Source: Candidatus Hydrothermota bacterium (GTDB lineage Bacteria; Hydrothermota; Hydrothermia; UBA1063). Taken from it: a stretch of 14,163 nucleotides of DNA. Numbering within the stretch: the stretch's first letter is position 1; every line of letters starts with the position of its first letter. The stretch is taken from assembly GCA_003644895.1 (NCBI GenBank), contig QNDO01000014.1, positions 1 through 14,163 on the forward strand. Direction: 5' to 3'. Below are positions 1-7,786 of the stretch, piece by piece. The translations under genes were made by a program, and so were the position numbers. The notes beneath the pieces are model-generated. The model did no database searches. It was not told the DNA's origin and saw nothing but the letters and a program-made list of their open reading frames with translations.

Positions 1-725
1 CCCTTGTATTAACGGGAAAATCTTCAGATTCTCTGGGGGTTGTACCTTATATCCCACCGTTAATATACAAAGTAGAAAAGGGAGGAGCTGCTTGGGAATC
101 CGGTTTAAAAAGCGGTGACCTTGTACTGGAAGTAGAAGATGAATCGGTGAATTCCTGGGAAAAATTTGTGGATCTTATCCGATCACATCCCGGTGAAAGC
201 CTTTCAATAACTTTGCTGAGAGGAAAGGATACAATCAGAACCATCATTGTCCCCAGATTAGTAGAACTTCCAGATGGTTCGAAAATAGGCAGAATAGGTG
301 TTTTGTTGCCCATGGTTTATAAAAGACTCCCGCCCTTAATGTCGCTTAAAGTATCGCTGGTGAAAAGTTATGATACTACTGTATTGCTCCTTAGGTATCT
401 TATAAGACTTGTAAGGGGAAAGAGTTCTGTTAAAAATCTTGGTGGTCCAATAATGATAGGGAAAATGGTTCAATCTTCAAGGGAATACGGACTTTTTAAT
501 CTTCTATTTTTGATAGGTCTTATTTCTGTGAATCTATTTGTAATTAATATTATTCCATTCCCGGCACTTGATGGCTGGCATGTATTAATATTTTCTGTAG
601 AAGCGGTGAGAAGGAAACCTCTCTCCTCATCCATACAAACATGGCTTCAATTAGTAGGCTTTGCTTTTTTGATCATACTCATGCTTCTCATCACCTTTTT
701 TGATATTCTACGGATAATAAAATGA
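1..725 (+). CDS. rseP: RseP-family site-2 zinc metalloprotease, C-terminal part (5' truncated)
   Basis: The reading frame is open from base 3 with no start codon needed, so the gene enters from outside the window and the last 240 residues are visible. An intramembrane protease of this family (peptidase M50) cleaves anti-sigma factors or leftover signal peptides inside the inner membrane. The first ~95 visible residues form a PDZ domain, with the carboxylate-loop/GLKSGD region near residues 38-44. A membrane region follows, with the family's GGPI segment and the second metal-ligand motif, NIIPFPALDG, where the aspartate binds zinc. A last hydrophobic helix closes the protein. The N-terminal HExxH motif lies upstream of the window. 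One oddity is that the usual LDGG reads LDGW followed by His. The stop overlaps the next start as ATGA, so the downstream gene is probably translationally coupled. Family assignment is firm; the substrate is unknown. Confidence 0.93.
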   Translation, partial: LVLTGKSSDSLGVVPYIPPLIYKVEKGGAAWESGLKSGDLVLEVEDESVNSWEKFVDLIRSHPGESLSITLLRGKDTIRTIIVPRLVELPDGSKIGRIGVLLPMVYKRLPPLMSLKVSLVKSYDTTVLLLRYLIRLVRGKSSVKNLGGPIMIGKMVQSSREYGLFNLLFLIGLISVNLFVINIIPFPALDGWHVLIFSVEAVRRKPLSSSIQTWLQLVGFAFLIILMLLITFFDILRIIK

Positions 726-997
726 ATCTTCAGAACTTGGGATTATTGAAAAAAGCAGGCAAGATTATTGTTGGAAGGAAGGCAATAAAATATAAAAAAA
801 AGAAAATAAAATTAATTATACTGGCTAGAGATTTATCATACCGTTCAAAGAGAGATATTCAGCTATTCGCTGAGAAAAACGGAATAGACATTATTATAGG
901 ACCTACAATGAGTGAAATAGGTAAGGCACTCGGTAGCCGACCAGTAGGTATAGTAGGAGTCTGTGGCCCTTATCATTCCTTGATTTTAGGAAAATAG
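722..997 (+). CDS. L7Ae/L30e/YlxQ-type small RNA-binding protein
   Basis: This 91-residue protein has the layout of the ribosomal L7Ae/L30e/Gadd45 fold. A GLLKKAGKIIVG start is followed by a lysine cluster (residues ~25-31), a beta strand IILARDLSYRSKRDI, and the conserved late segment ending GKALGSRPVGIVGV. Bacterial members such as YbxF and YlxQ bind kink-turn RNA and are often ribosome-associated. The start codon overlaps the rseP stop (ATGA) and has no clear Shine-Dalgarno sequence, which fits translational coupling. YlxQ is often found between nusA and infB; here the neighbours are rseP and a GlmL-like ATPase, so the exact role is not given by context. Family call is good; function beyond RNA binding is inference. 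Confidence 0.85.
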   Translation: MNLQNLGLLKKAGKIIVGRKAIKYKKKKIKLIILARDLSYRSKRDIQLFAEKNGIDIIIGPTMSEIGKALGSRPVGIVGVCGPYHSLILGK

Positions 998-1035
998 TGC
1001 ATTATTCTATATAACTACATCTGGGAGGTAAGGAG

Positions 1036-2868
1036 ATGATCGAAAAGGAAAAAATCAAAAGAATTATAGCGACTGATTGTGGTAGTACAACTACAAAAGC
1101 AATTCTTATTGAAGAAAAAGATTCAAGTTACAGATTAATTACCAGAGGGGAGGCTCCAACTACTGTTGAAGCTCCCTTTGAAGATGTTACTAAAGGTGTA
1201 TTAAACGCTTTTAGAGAAGTAGAGGAATTAACTGGGATCACTTTCCTTGACGGGGAGAAATTAATAAAACCCAGGAAAAACGAAAAAGAGGGAGTAGATA
1301 TATACGTTTCCACATCTTCAGCTGGGGGAGGCCTCCAGATGCTGGTGGCAGGGGTTGTAAAGTCCATGACTGCTGAGAGTGCGGCAAGAGCAGCTCTTGG
1401 TGCAGGTGCTATTGTAATGGAAGTTATTGCATCTAATGACGGTAGAATGCCTCACGAAAGAGTGGAACTTATCCGGAGACTTAGGCCAGATATGATACTC
1501 CTTGCAGGCGGTGTGGATGGCGGAACCATAAAGCATGTAGTTGAGCTTGCTGAGCTCATCAGAGCTGCAGATCCAAAGCCCAGATTTGGAGTGGGATATA
1601 AACTTCCCGTCATTTATGCTGGAAATAAAGACGCCAGAGAAAAGATAAAAGAGATACTTGGAGATAAGGTAGCTTTACATATAGTAGATAATATAAGGCC
1701 CGTCCTAGAGAGAGAAAATCTTGGACCTGCAAGAAATGCAATCCACGAACTTTTTATGGAACACGTGATGCAACATGCTCCAGGCTATAAAAAGCTTATG
1801 ACATGGACAGATGTGCCAATAATGCCTACTCCAGGTGCTGTAGGACTTCTAGTAGAAAAAGTTGCGAGAAAAGAAAATATTGATGTGATAGGTGTGGATA
1901 TTGGAGGTGCTACCACGGATGTATTTTCAGTATTTCAGGGTGTCTTCAATAGAACTGTATCTGCAAATCTTGGTATGAGTTATTCTATTTCTAACGTACT
2001 TGTAGAGGCAGGCGTTGATAATATTCTCAGATGGGTTCCATTTCATATCGAAGAGCATGACCTTAAAAATAGAATAAGGAATAAAATGATCAGACCTACC
2101 ACAATCCCACAGACGCTGGAGGAATTGATAATCGAACAAGCCATAGCCAGGGAAGCACTCAGGCTTGCTTTTGAACACCACAAGACAATGGCAGTGGGGC
2201 TAAAAGGGGTACAACAGGAAAGAACAATCTCGGAGGCTTTCACACAGACCATGACCGGAGCAACATTGGTGGACATGATGTCCCTTGCTCTTCTTATTGG
2301 ATCTGGAGGGGTTCTGTCTCACGCTCCCAGGAGAGTCCAGTCTGCAATGATGATGCTTGATGCTTTTCAGCCTGAAGGAATTACCATGTTAACTGTAGAT
2401 TCCATATTTATGATGCCACACCTGGGCGTACTCTCAAATGTTCACGAAGAGGCTGCAACTGAAGTATTTGATAGGGATTGTCTTATAAGACTCGGTAGTG
2501 CAATTGCTCCCAAGGGTATATCTAAGGAAGGGAAACCTTGCATGAATCTTACTGTTGTGCTTCCAGATGGTAGAAAAATTGAAAGAGAAGTTAAATTTGG
2601 AGAATTCTTTAAGATCCCTCTGGGGGTTGGAGAAAAAGCCAAAGTTGTTATTGAGCCTGACAAGAACTTTGATGTAGGTGCTGGTAAAGGAAAAAGACTA
2701 GAGGGAGAAGTAGAGGGTGGAGTGGTTGGAGTAATCGTAGATTGTAGGGGAAGACCACTACTTATACCAGAAGACCCCGAAGAGAGGGTTGAGAAACTTT
2801 CAAGCTGGATTGAATCACTTGAAGTTTATCCTGTAGAGGCATACAATAAACTGGTAAGTAGTAAATAA
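1036..2868 (+). CDS. glmL: GlmL/MutL-family ASKHA ATPase (methylaspartate mutase accessory-type protein)
   Basis: The 610-residue protein has ASKHA (actin-like) ATPase motifs: phosphate-1 loop DCGSTTTKA at residues 14-22, LAGGVDGG at 156-163, phosphate-2 loop DIGGATTDVF at 288-297, and an adenosine-type GSGGVLSHAP at 422-431. This pattern is that of the GlmL/MutL family, encoded with B12-dependent glutamate mutase subunits and thought to act as a reactivating or accessory ATPase. It is longer than the ~460-residue classical GlmL. Residues ~485-610 form a beta-rich, glycine-rich C-terminal extension. A strong Shine-Dalgarno (GGAGG at 1024-1028) lies 7 nt before the ATG. No mutase subunit is in the window, so the partner is unknown and a different client is possible. 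The name should not be confused with the DNA-repair protein MutL. Confidence 0.85.
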   Translation: MIEKEKIKRIIATDCGSTTTKAILIEEKDSSYRLITRGEAPTTVEAPFEDVTKGVLNAFREVEELTGITFLDGEKLIKPRKNEKEGVDIYVSTSSAGGGLQMLVAGVVKSMTAESAARAALGAGAIVMEVIASNDGRMPHERVELIRRLRPDMILLAGGVDGGTIKHVVELAELIRAADPKPRFGVGYKLPVIYAGNKDAREKIKEILGDKVALHIVDNIRPVLERENLGPARNAIHELFMEHVMQHAPGYKKLMTWTDVPIMPTPGAVGLLVEKVARKENIDVIGVDIGGATTDVFSVFQGVFNRTVSANLGMSYSISNVLVEAGVDNILRWVPFHIEEHDLKNRIRNKMIRPTTIPQTLEELIIEQAIAREALRLAFEHHKTMAVGLKGVQQERTISEAFTQTMTGATLVDMMSLALLIGSGGVLSHAPRRVQSAMMMLDAFQPEGITMLTVDSIFMMPHLGVLSNVHEEAATEVFDRDCLIRLGSAIAPKGISKEGKPCMNLTVVLPDGRKIEREVKFGEFFKIPLGVGEKAKVVIEPDKNFDVGAGKGKRLEGEVEGGVVGVIVDCRGRPLLIPEDPEERVEKLSSWIESLEVYPVEAYNKLVSSK

Positions 2869-2885
2869 AATAAACGTGGCTCTGG

Positions 2886-3173
2886 ATGACCATGCTGGAG
2901 ATTAAACCAGATGAACCATTATTTGTCATTAGTGTAGCCGCTAAGTTGAGCGGACTTCATATACAGACGCTGAGACTTTATGAAAAACGGGGGATTGTGG
3001 TACCCAAAAGGACCTATAAAAATACCAGGTTGTATTCTTTTAACGATATAAAAAAACTAAAGATAATAAAGGTATTGGTGAAGGATAGGGGACTGCGAGT
3101 GGAGCAGGTGGTTAGGATTCTTGAGGCCGAAAAAGATCTTAATAAATTGATGAAAAAGTATGGAATACGCTGA
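2886..3173 (+). CDS. MerR-superfamily regulator, HspR-like
   Basis: This 95-residue protein is almost entirely one MerR-type winged helix-turn-helix. The segment FVISVAAKLSGLHIQTLRLY (residues 13-32), followed by EKRG, RT, NTRLYSFNDI and a leucine-rich end, matches the heat-shock repressor HspR closely (its IS-VAA-LSG-H-QTLR-YE core). HspR represses dnaK/clpB-type operons in several phyla. No chaperone gene is visible here. The C-terminal dimerisation helix is short and there are no cysteine metal ligands as in metal-sensing MerR proteins. ATG at 2886 is used; an in-frame ATG at 2892 is an equally possible start, since neither has a strong Shine-Dalgarno. The stop overlaps the sigma-factor ATG by one base (TGATG), so the two are likely co-translated. 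The HspR subgroup call is from motif memory. Confidence 0.85.
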   Translation: MTMLEIKPDEPLFVISVAAKLSGLHIQTLRLYEKRGIVVPKRTYKNTRLYSFNDIKKLKIIKVLVKDRGLRVEQVVRILEAEKDLNKLMKKYGIR

Positions 3174-4018
3174 TGAATCCTTTCCCTCCTGATGACCAGT
3201 CCCTTGAGATTTACCTCAAGGAAATCAGCAATTTGCCCCAACTTTCGCCCGAGGAAGAAAGAGAATTAATTATTAGAGCAAAGAAGGGTGATAGAGAGGC
3301 TATTGAAAAACTTCTTTATGCGCATCTTAAGTTTGTAGTATCCTTTGCATATAAATATGCCAATATGGGGGTTCCTCTTTCAGATTTAATCAATGAGGGA
3401 AATCTGGGCCTTTTAAAGGCCCTTAAGCGATTTGATCCGAACAGAAATGTTAGATTCCTTTCCTATGCCATATGGTGGGTCAGACAGGCGATTTTAAAAG
3501 CACTCAGTGAGCAGTCCAAACTGATAAAACTGTCTGATACTCATATGGAAAAATTGAAAACGCTTAGAAATGCAACAAGGGATATTATGGAAGAAACCGG
3601 AGAGATGCCGTCTATTAAAGAGCTTTCTGATTTGACAGGTATGTCTCCTCAGGAAATTCAGAAAACCTACAGCATGTTTTCTGGAGAAGTATCCCTTGAT
3701 CGTCCTATATATGAAGATAATGAAAAAAGGTTACTGGTGGATATTTTAGGGCAGACAGCGTTGCCTTCTCCCGAGAGTTACTATGCTCAGAAAGAGTTAC
3801 ATGAAGTTGTTGAAGAAGCTTTATCCACGTTGAGTGAGAGAGAAAGAAAAATTTTGAGATTATATTTTGGACTGGAGGATGGTACTCCTAAAACACTCGA
3901 AGAAATCGGGAATATGATGGGAGTTTCAAGGGAAAGGATACGGCAATTAAAAGATAGAGCTCTCAAGAAACTTAAAATGCGCTTCGGTGAAAGACTTAAG
4001 GATTTTTTACCAGAATAA
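3173..4018 (+). CDS. rpoD: sigma-70 family RNA polymerase sigma factor (primary-type, short)
   Basis: A 281-residue sigma-70 factor with region 1.2 (about residues 8-38), region 2 (45-115), region 3 (119-195) and region 4 (210-275). The -10 recognition segment reads FLSYAIWWVRQAI at 95-107, very close to the primary sigma sequence. The region 4.2 helix-turn-helix TLEEIGNMMGVSRERIRQLK is at 241-260 and would read a TTGACA-type -35 element. Region 1.1 and the non-conserved region are absent, as in many group 2 and compact group 1 factors. The promoters in this window (TTGACT/TATAAT type) fit what such a factor reads. The gene overlaps the HspR-like gene by one base, and its last 23 nt overlap the end of a convergent gene. 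Whether it is the housekeeping factor or an alternative group 2 factor cannot be decided here. Confidence 0.93.
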   Translation: MNPFPPDDQSLEIYLKEISNLPQLSPEEERELIIRAKKGDREAIEKLLYAHLKFVVSFAYKYANMGVPLSDLINEGNLGLLKALKRFDPNRNVRFLSYAIWWVRQAILKALSEQSKLIKLSDTHMEKLKTLRNATRDIMEETGEMPSIKELSDLTGMSPQEIQKTYSMFSGEVSLDRPIYEDNEKRLLVDILGQTALPSPESYYAQKELHEVVEEALSTLSERERKILRLYFGLEDGTPKTLEEIGNMMGVSRERIRQLKDRALKKLKMRFGERLKDFLPE

Positions 4019-4880
4019 TAGGCCTTCTAAATATAACATTTTCCCCTTGGTTTATAACGAGGTTGTACAATCCAGAGGGCAACTCTTTCAAGCTTATTTC
4101 AATATTTTTGCTGGCTTTAGTCAATATTTTCTTAATTAGTACCTTCCCGTCAACGCTTATAAGTTTAAGCTCACTTTTTTCAGACAATTCACCGAAATTT
4201 ACCCGGAGTATATTGTCTGCTATAAACACTACGATATTGGAATCAAAATTGTTGTCCATCTCATGGACAGATGTGTCTTCCTCTATGTTTTTGTATCTCA
4301 AAGCAATATACCCTCTAGAGGAATAATAAGACCTATACCGAAGATCCAGAGCTGTTAAACACGGATCTGGTCTCCTATCAGTGGCCTGATAAATCAAAAG
4401 TTGTGTATGAGCAGAGTCAACCCACGAGTAAAAAATTACCACATGGGAACCCGGCTTGTCAAGCACATCTCCAGGTTTTAAGCTGTCATATGGTATTGTG
4501 TCCGAAATTCCGGGCAGCATACGAGTGCTATGTTTATTAGGAAGCTTCCAGGCCCTGGAAACGAGACCTGAACAGTCTTCGCCTGTAGCCCAAGATGGGT
4601 CTCCCCATTGTTGGCAGTCGTTATCAGAATGAGCCCCTGGTCTGAGTCCTTGGTTAAGGTTAGAGATGAAAAGTTCGGGAGTATCCCAACCTCCCCATTC
4701 ATAGGCCTCGCCCATGTATGTGTTGCCTGCTTCATAATCCGATGTCCAGTCTGGGCATTGAGGAACTGGTGCCACATGCCTGTCCTCACAGAACCAGATT
4801 ACTTCCGCATGTTCTTTGGCTTCCTGTATCACCTCTGCACGTGTTACGGCGATTAAAAAAGATAAAGCAAACAGGATCAT
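3996..4880 (-). CDS. secreted NlpC/P60-like cysteine peptidase with T9SS-type C-terminal sorting domain
   Basis: A 294-residue exported protein. Residues 1-15 look like a signal peptide (hydrophobic stretch ending TRA before EVIQ). The central part has NlpC/P60 hallmarks: YEWGGW near residues 60-65, the nucleophile motif DCSGL with Cys103, a KPGDVL segment at 136-140, and the base motif GSHVVIFYSW with His146. Such enzymes cleave peptidoglycan peptides or related amide bonds. Residues ~212-294 resemble the type A T9SS sorting domain, with an SVDGKVL turn and a late LPSGLYNLVI strand, suggesting export by T9SS and cell-surface attachment. The start overlaps the stop of the preceding gene by 4 nt (ATGA). 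The 3' end overlaps the convergent sigma gene by 23 nt. Hydrolase family is fairly sure; the substrate is unknown. Confidence 0.8.
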   Translation of the reverse strand: MILFALSFLIAVTRAEVIQEAKEHAEVIWFCEDRHVAPVPQCPDWTSDYEAGNTYMGEAYEWGGWDTPELFISNLNQGLRPGAHSDNDCQQWGDPSWATGEDCSGLVSRAWKLPNKHSTRMLPGISDTIPYDSLKPGDVLDKPGSHVVIFYSWVDSAHTQLLIYQATDRRPDPCLTALDLRYRSYYSSRGYIALRYKNIEEDTSVHEMDNNFDSNIVVFIADNILRVNFGELSEKSELKLISVDGKVLIKKILTKASKNIEISLKELPSGLYNLVINQGENVIFRRPIILVKNP

Positions 4881-5593
4881 CTTATTTGATAAATACCAGC
4901 TCCCTTTTCGTCTGAGAAGAATATATATAAATGTCCTGATTTCACCTTATATGGAGGAGACAGAAGTTCCACAAACTGTGGAATCTCCGTGAGGGACAAT
5001 AAGAATTCTATTTTGTGATTCTCATAAATAAAGATAGTATCCTTACGGGCCAGAAACAATCCACCATCCGCAGTTTCTCCTAGTACTGTATAATACGAGT
5101 CAAGGAATTTCGGATTTTTATATGAAACCCAGCTTTCTGTTGATACATCAAAAACACTTTCCGGATCAAGGGAACACATTAAAAATATCTTCTTATTGAT
5201 TTTTCTGAAATGAAAGGCAGATAAAGGGAAACCTTTAATATCAAATTTTATTGTATCTGTAATTTTATGATCTTCCCCTAATTTTAAAATCATCCCTTTA
5301 TACGAGAGAAGTAGGTAAATATTGTTGCTGTCCGCAAGAATATCGTAAACTGAGGTTTTTAAGTTTAGTGGCACAAGCTTTAAACTTTCCCCTTGAGCAA
5401 TAATGATGGAATTGTTCAGATAATTGTAAAAGTAAGCCTTTCCATGTTCCACATCGAAGGCTGTTGGACCACGTGGTGGACCTGCATCTATCTGCTCATG
5501 TACACTTACAGGAAAAGTTGTTGGGTTGTATTCAATATATGCAAGCAATTTGAAATTAAGGGAAGATACCAATAAAGCCAATATAAAAAACAT
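4877..5593 (-). CDS. secreted beta-rich protein, possibly beta-propeller
   Basis: I do not recognise a named family. The 238 residues begin with a short signal-peptide-like segment (about residues 1-18). The mature part is beta-strand-rich with repeated units of hydrophobic strands joined by short turns, for example GPTAFDVEHGKAYFYNY, NNIYLLLSYKG, KKIFLMC, and a GGLFLARKDTIFIYE segment. This is what NHL-like or six-bladed propeller sequences look like, although 238 residues allows few blades. It follows pgk with a 4-nt gap and overlaps the NlpC/P60-like gene by 4 nt, so it is probably made from the glycolytic operon transcript and may work outside the cell with its neighbour. AGGAG lies only one or two bases from the ATG, a poor spacing. 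Propeller fold is inference. Confidence 0.65.
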   Translation of the reverse strand: MFFILALLVSSLNFKLLAYIEYNPTTFPVSVHEQIDAGPPRGPTAFDVEHGKAYFYNYLNNSIIIAQGESLKLVPLNLKTSVYDILADSNNIYLLLSYKGMILKLGEDHKITDTIKFDIKGFPLSAFHFRKINKKIFLMCSLDPESVFDVSTESWVSYKNPKFLDSYYTVLGETADGGLFLARKDTIFIYENHKIEFLLSLTEIPQFVELLSPPYKVKSGHLYIFFSDEKGAGIYQIR

Positions 5594-5597
5594 TCTC

Positions 5598-6785
5598 CTA
5601 TTTGTCTTCTAGCATTTCTATTCCTGGCAGATTTATCCCGGCAAGGAATTCTAAAGTTGCACCTCCTCCTGTAGAAACATGAGAAAAATCTTCATCTTCT
5701 AAGCCAGCTTTATGGATAGCACTCACTGTATCTCCGCCTCCGATCACAGTGTATAAACCCTTTGAAGTCGCTTCCTTGATAGCTTGAGCTATACCGATTG
5801 AGCCTTTACTGAATTTATCTATTTCGAATACTCCCATGGGCCCATTCCAGAAAAGCGTTCCATGATCTGGTATGTTTTCAGTATACAATTTAAGTGTCTC
5901 CGGGCCAATATCTACGCCTATCAGGCCTTCTTCAATGTCACCCTTTATAATTTTAATCTCGGCATTTTCACTTATCTCGCTAACAGCTACGTGGTCAATG
6001 GGAAGCAAAATCTTTTCGGATTTGAGAAATTCACTCACCTTATTCAAAGATTCTTCATCGAGTATGGAATTTCCTATACTTGAGCCGCGGGCCTTCAGAA
6101 AGGTGTAGGCCATTCCGCCTCCTATTAGGAATCTATCAGCTTTTGGCAAAAGGTTTTCGATTATTTCAATTTTGTCTTTAACTTTGGCGCCTCCAAGAAC
6201 CACTACAAATGGTTTTTCCGGATTTTCTCTTACCTTTGTAAGGGCCTCCAATTCCCTCTTGATAAGAATACCAGCGACTCTTTTTTCCACAAATTGAGCC
6301 ATGCCATATGTTGAGGCATGCTTCCGATGTGCTGTTCCGAAGGCGTCATTAACATATACATCACATAGAGCTGCAAGCTGGCGTGAAAAGTTTTCATCGT
6401 TTTTCGTCTCCTCAGTATAAAATCGGAGATTTTCCAGTAAAATCACCTCTCCATTTTTAAGTGCTCTCACAGCATTTTGTACCTTATTTCCTACACAATC
6501 GTCTACAAATTTAACCTCTTTCTTTAATATTTTTGAGAGGTGCTCAGCAACAGGTCTCAAAGAAAGTTCTGGTTTTCTTTCTCCCTTAGGTCTTCCAAGA
6601 TGTGACGCAAGGATTACCCTGGCCTCTCTGTCCAGCAGGTAGGTTATGGTAGGTAAGGCTTTCCTTATCCGGGTGTCATCCTGTATCTTTCCGTCTTTTA
6701 TGGGGACATTAAAGTCAACCCTTACAAAAACTCTTTTCCCTTTAAAAAATGAATCTTCTAAATCCAAAATAGTTAATTTTTTCAT
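5598..6785 (-). CDS. pgk: phosphoglycerate kinase
   Basis: Phosphoglycerate kinase transfers the acyl phosphate of 1,3-bisphosphoglycerate to ADP, making ATP and 3-phosphoglycerate in the cytoplasm. The 395-residue length is that of the bacterial monomeric enzyme. Substrate-side motifs include RVDFNVP near residues 22-28, DDTRIRKALPTI, and SHLGRPKG near 61-68. The nucleotide side has GGAKVKDKI near 198-206, FWNGPMGVFE, GGGDTVSA and STGGGATLEFLAG near the end. No residue looks missing. It lies 5 nt after the gap stop, in metabolic order. An AAAGG stretch just before the ATG is a weak ribosome site, so coupling with gap is likely. No triosephosphate isomerase follows; instead a secreted protein gene starts 4 nt later. 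Confidence 0.98.
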   Translation of the reverse strand: MKKLTILDLEDSFFKGKRVFVRVDFNVPIKDGKIQDDTRIRKALPTITYLLDREARVILASHLGRPKGERKPELSLRPVAEHLSKILKKEVKFVDDCVGNKVQNAVRALKNGEVILLENLRFYTEETKNDENFSRQLAALCDVYVNDAFGTAHRKHASTYGMAQFVEKRVAGILIKRELEALTKVRENPEKPFVVVLGGAKVKDKIEIIENLLPKADRFLIGGGMAYTFLKARGSSIGNSILDEESLNKVSEFLKSEKILLPIDHVAVSEISENAEIKIIKGDIEEGLIGVDIGPETLKLYTENIPDHGTLFWNGPMGVFEIDKFSKGSIGIAQAIKEATSKGLYTVIGGGDTVSAIHKAGLEDEDFSHVSTGGGATLEFLAGINLPGIEMLEDK

Positions 6786-6790
6786 GGCCT

Positions 6791-7786
6791 TTACATCTTA
6801 TTAGCGATAAATTCTAGAAGATCAACTACTCTTGTAGAATAACCCCATTCATTGTCATACCAGCCAAAGACCTTTATGAAATTTCCTCCTACAACTTGGG
6901 TCAGGGTAGCATCGAATATTACAGAATGTTCATCTCCTATGTAATCCACAGAGACAAGAGGCTCTTCTGTGTACTTGAGATATCTGGATTCTGCTTTCTT
7001 AAAGGCTGCATTAACCTCTTCTAACGAGGTCTCTATCTCCACTTCACATGCGAAATCCACAATGGAAACATCTGCTGTGGGCACCCTCATAGCTATTGCT
7101 GATAATTTTCCCTCAAGGTCGGGAAATATTTTGAAGATAGTTTTTGCTGCCCCTGTGGATGTTGGGATCATAGAAAGTCCTGCAGCTCTTGCTCTCCGTA
7201 CATCCCGATGTGGCTGGTCCAGTATCCTCTGATCGTTAGTATATGAGTGAATAGTTGTCATAATGCCCCTTTTAATCTTGAAATTTTCATGCACTACCTT
7301 CACAAGATGAGCAAAGGCATTGGTGGTACAGGAAGCATTGGAGATTATGCTGTGTTTTTGAGGATCATATATATGCTCATTAACTCCCATAACTATTGTA
7401 GCATCAATTTCGCTTTTTGCAGGAGCTGTGATTACCACTTTCTTAACAGAATCTCTGAGATGAAGTTCGGCTTTGTCTCTAGTTCTGGATAACCCAGTAG
7501 CTTCAACAACTATGTCTGCACCTACTTTACCCCACGGAATTTTTGATGGATCTCTCTCTTTGAAAACCTTTACTTTGTGTCCATCTACCATTATATATTC
7601 ATCTTCTACTTTCACTTCCTTTTCATATTTTCTAAATACCGAATCATATTTAAGAAGCGTGGCAAGAATGTCAGGATTTGCAAGGTCATTTACTGCCACA
7701 AAGTCCAGATTTTTTCTTTCAAGACCTATTTTAAGAATCTGTCTCCCAATTCTTCCAAACCCATTAATTGCTACTTTCACTTTCAT
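6791..7786 (-). CDS. gap: glyceraldehyde-3-phosphate dehydrogenase, type I, NAD-type
   Basis: The enzyme oxidises and phosphorylates glyceraldehyde 3-phosphate to 1,3-bisphosphoglycerate, the substrate of Pgk encoded next. At 331 residues it is full length. The Rossmann start is INGFGRIGR at residues 7-15. Asp34 in VNDLANPD favours NAD over NADP. The active site is SNASCTTN with Cys153, and the paired base is His180 in TTIHSYTNDQ. The C-terminal WYDNEWGYS signature is intact. The first 23 nt overlap the end of the YtxH-like gene in another frame. The ribosome site AGGAGG, 9 nt before the ATG, is made of the glutamate codons of that upstream protein. Translation is therefore likely to be tied to its neighbour. 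Confidence 0.98.
   Translation of the reverse strand: MKVKVAINGFGRIGRQILKIGLERKNLDFVAVNDLANPDILATLLKYDSVFRKYEKEVKVEDEYIMVDGHKVKVFKERDPSKIPWGKVGADIVVEATGLSRTRDKAELHLRDSVKKVVITAPAKSEIDATIVMGVNEHIYDPQKHSIISNASCTTNAFAHLVKVVHENFKIKRGIMTTIHSYTNDQRILDQPHRDVRRARAAGLSMIPTSTGAAKTIFKIFPDLEGKLSAIAMRVPTADVSIVDFACEVEIETSLEEVNAAFKKAESRYLKYTEEPLVSVDYIGDEHSVIFDATLTQVVGGNFIKVFGWYDNEWGYSTRVVDLLEFIANKM

Noticed and set aside
4063..4326. 87-codon plus-strand frame after the sigma gene
   Set aside because: It is antisense to the sorting-domain part of the secreted hydrolase, whose motifs are clear on the other strand.
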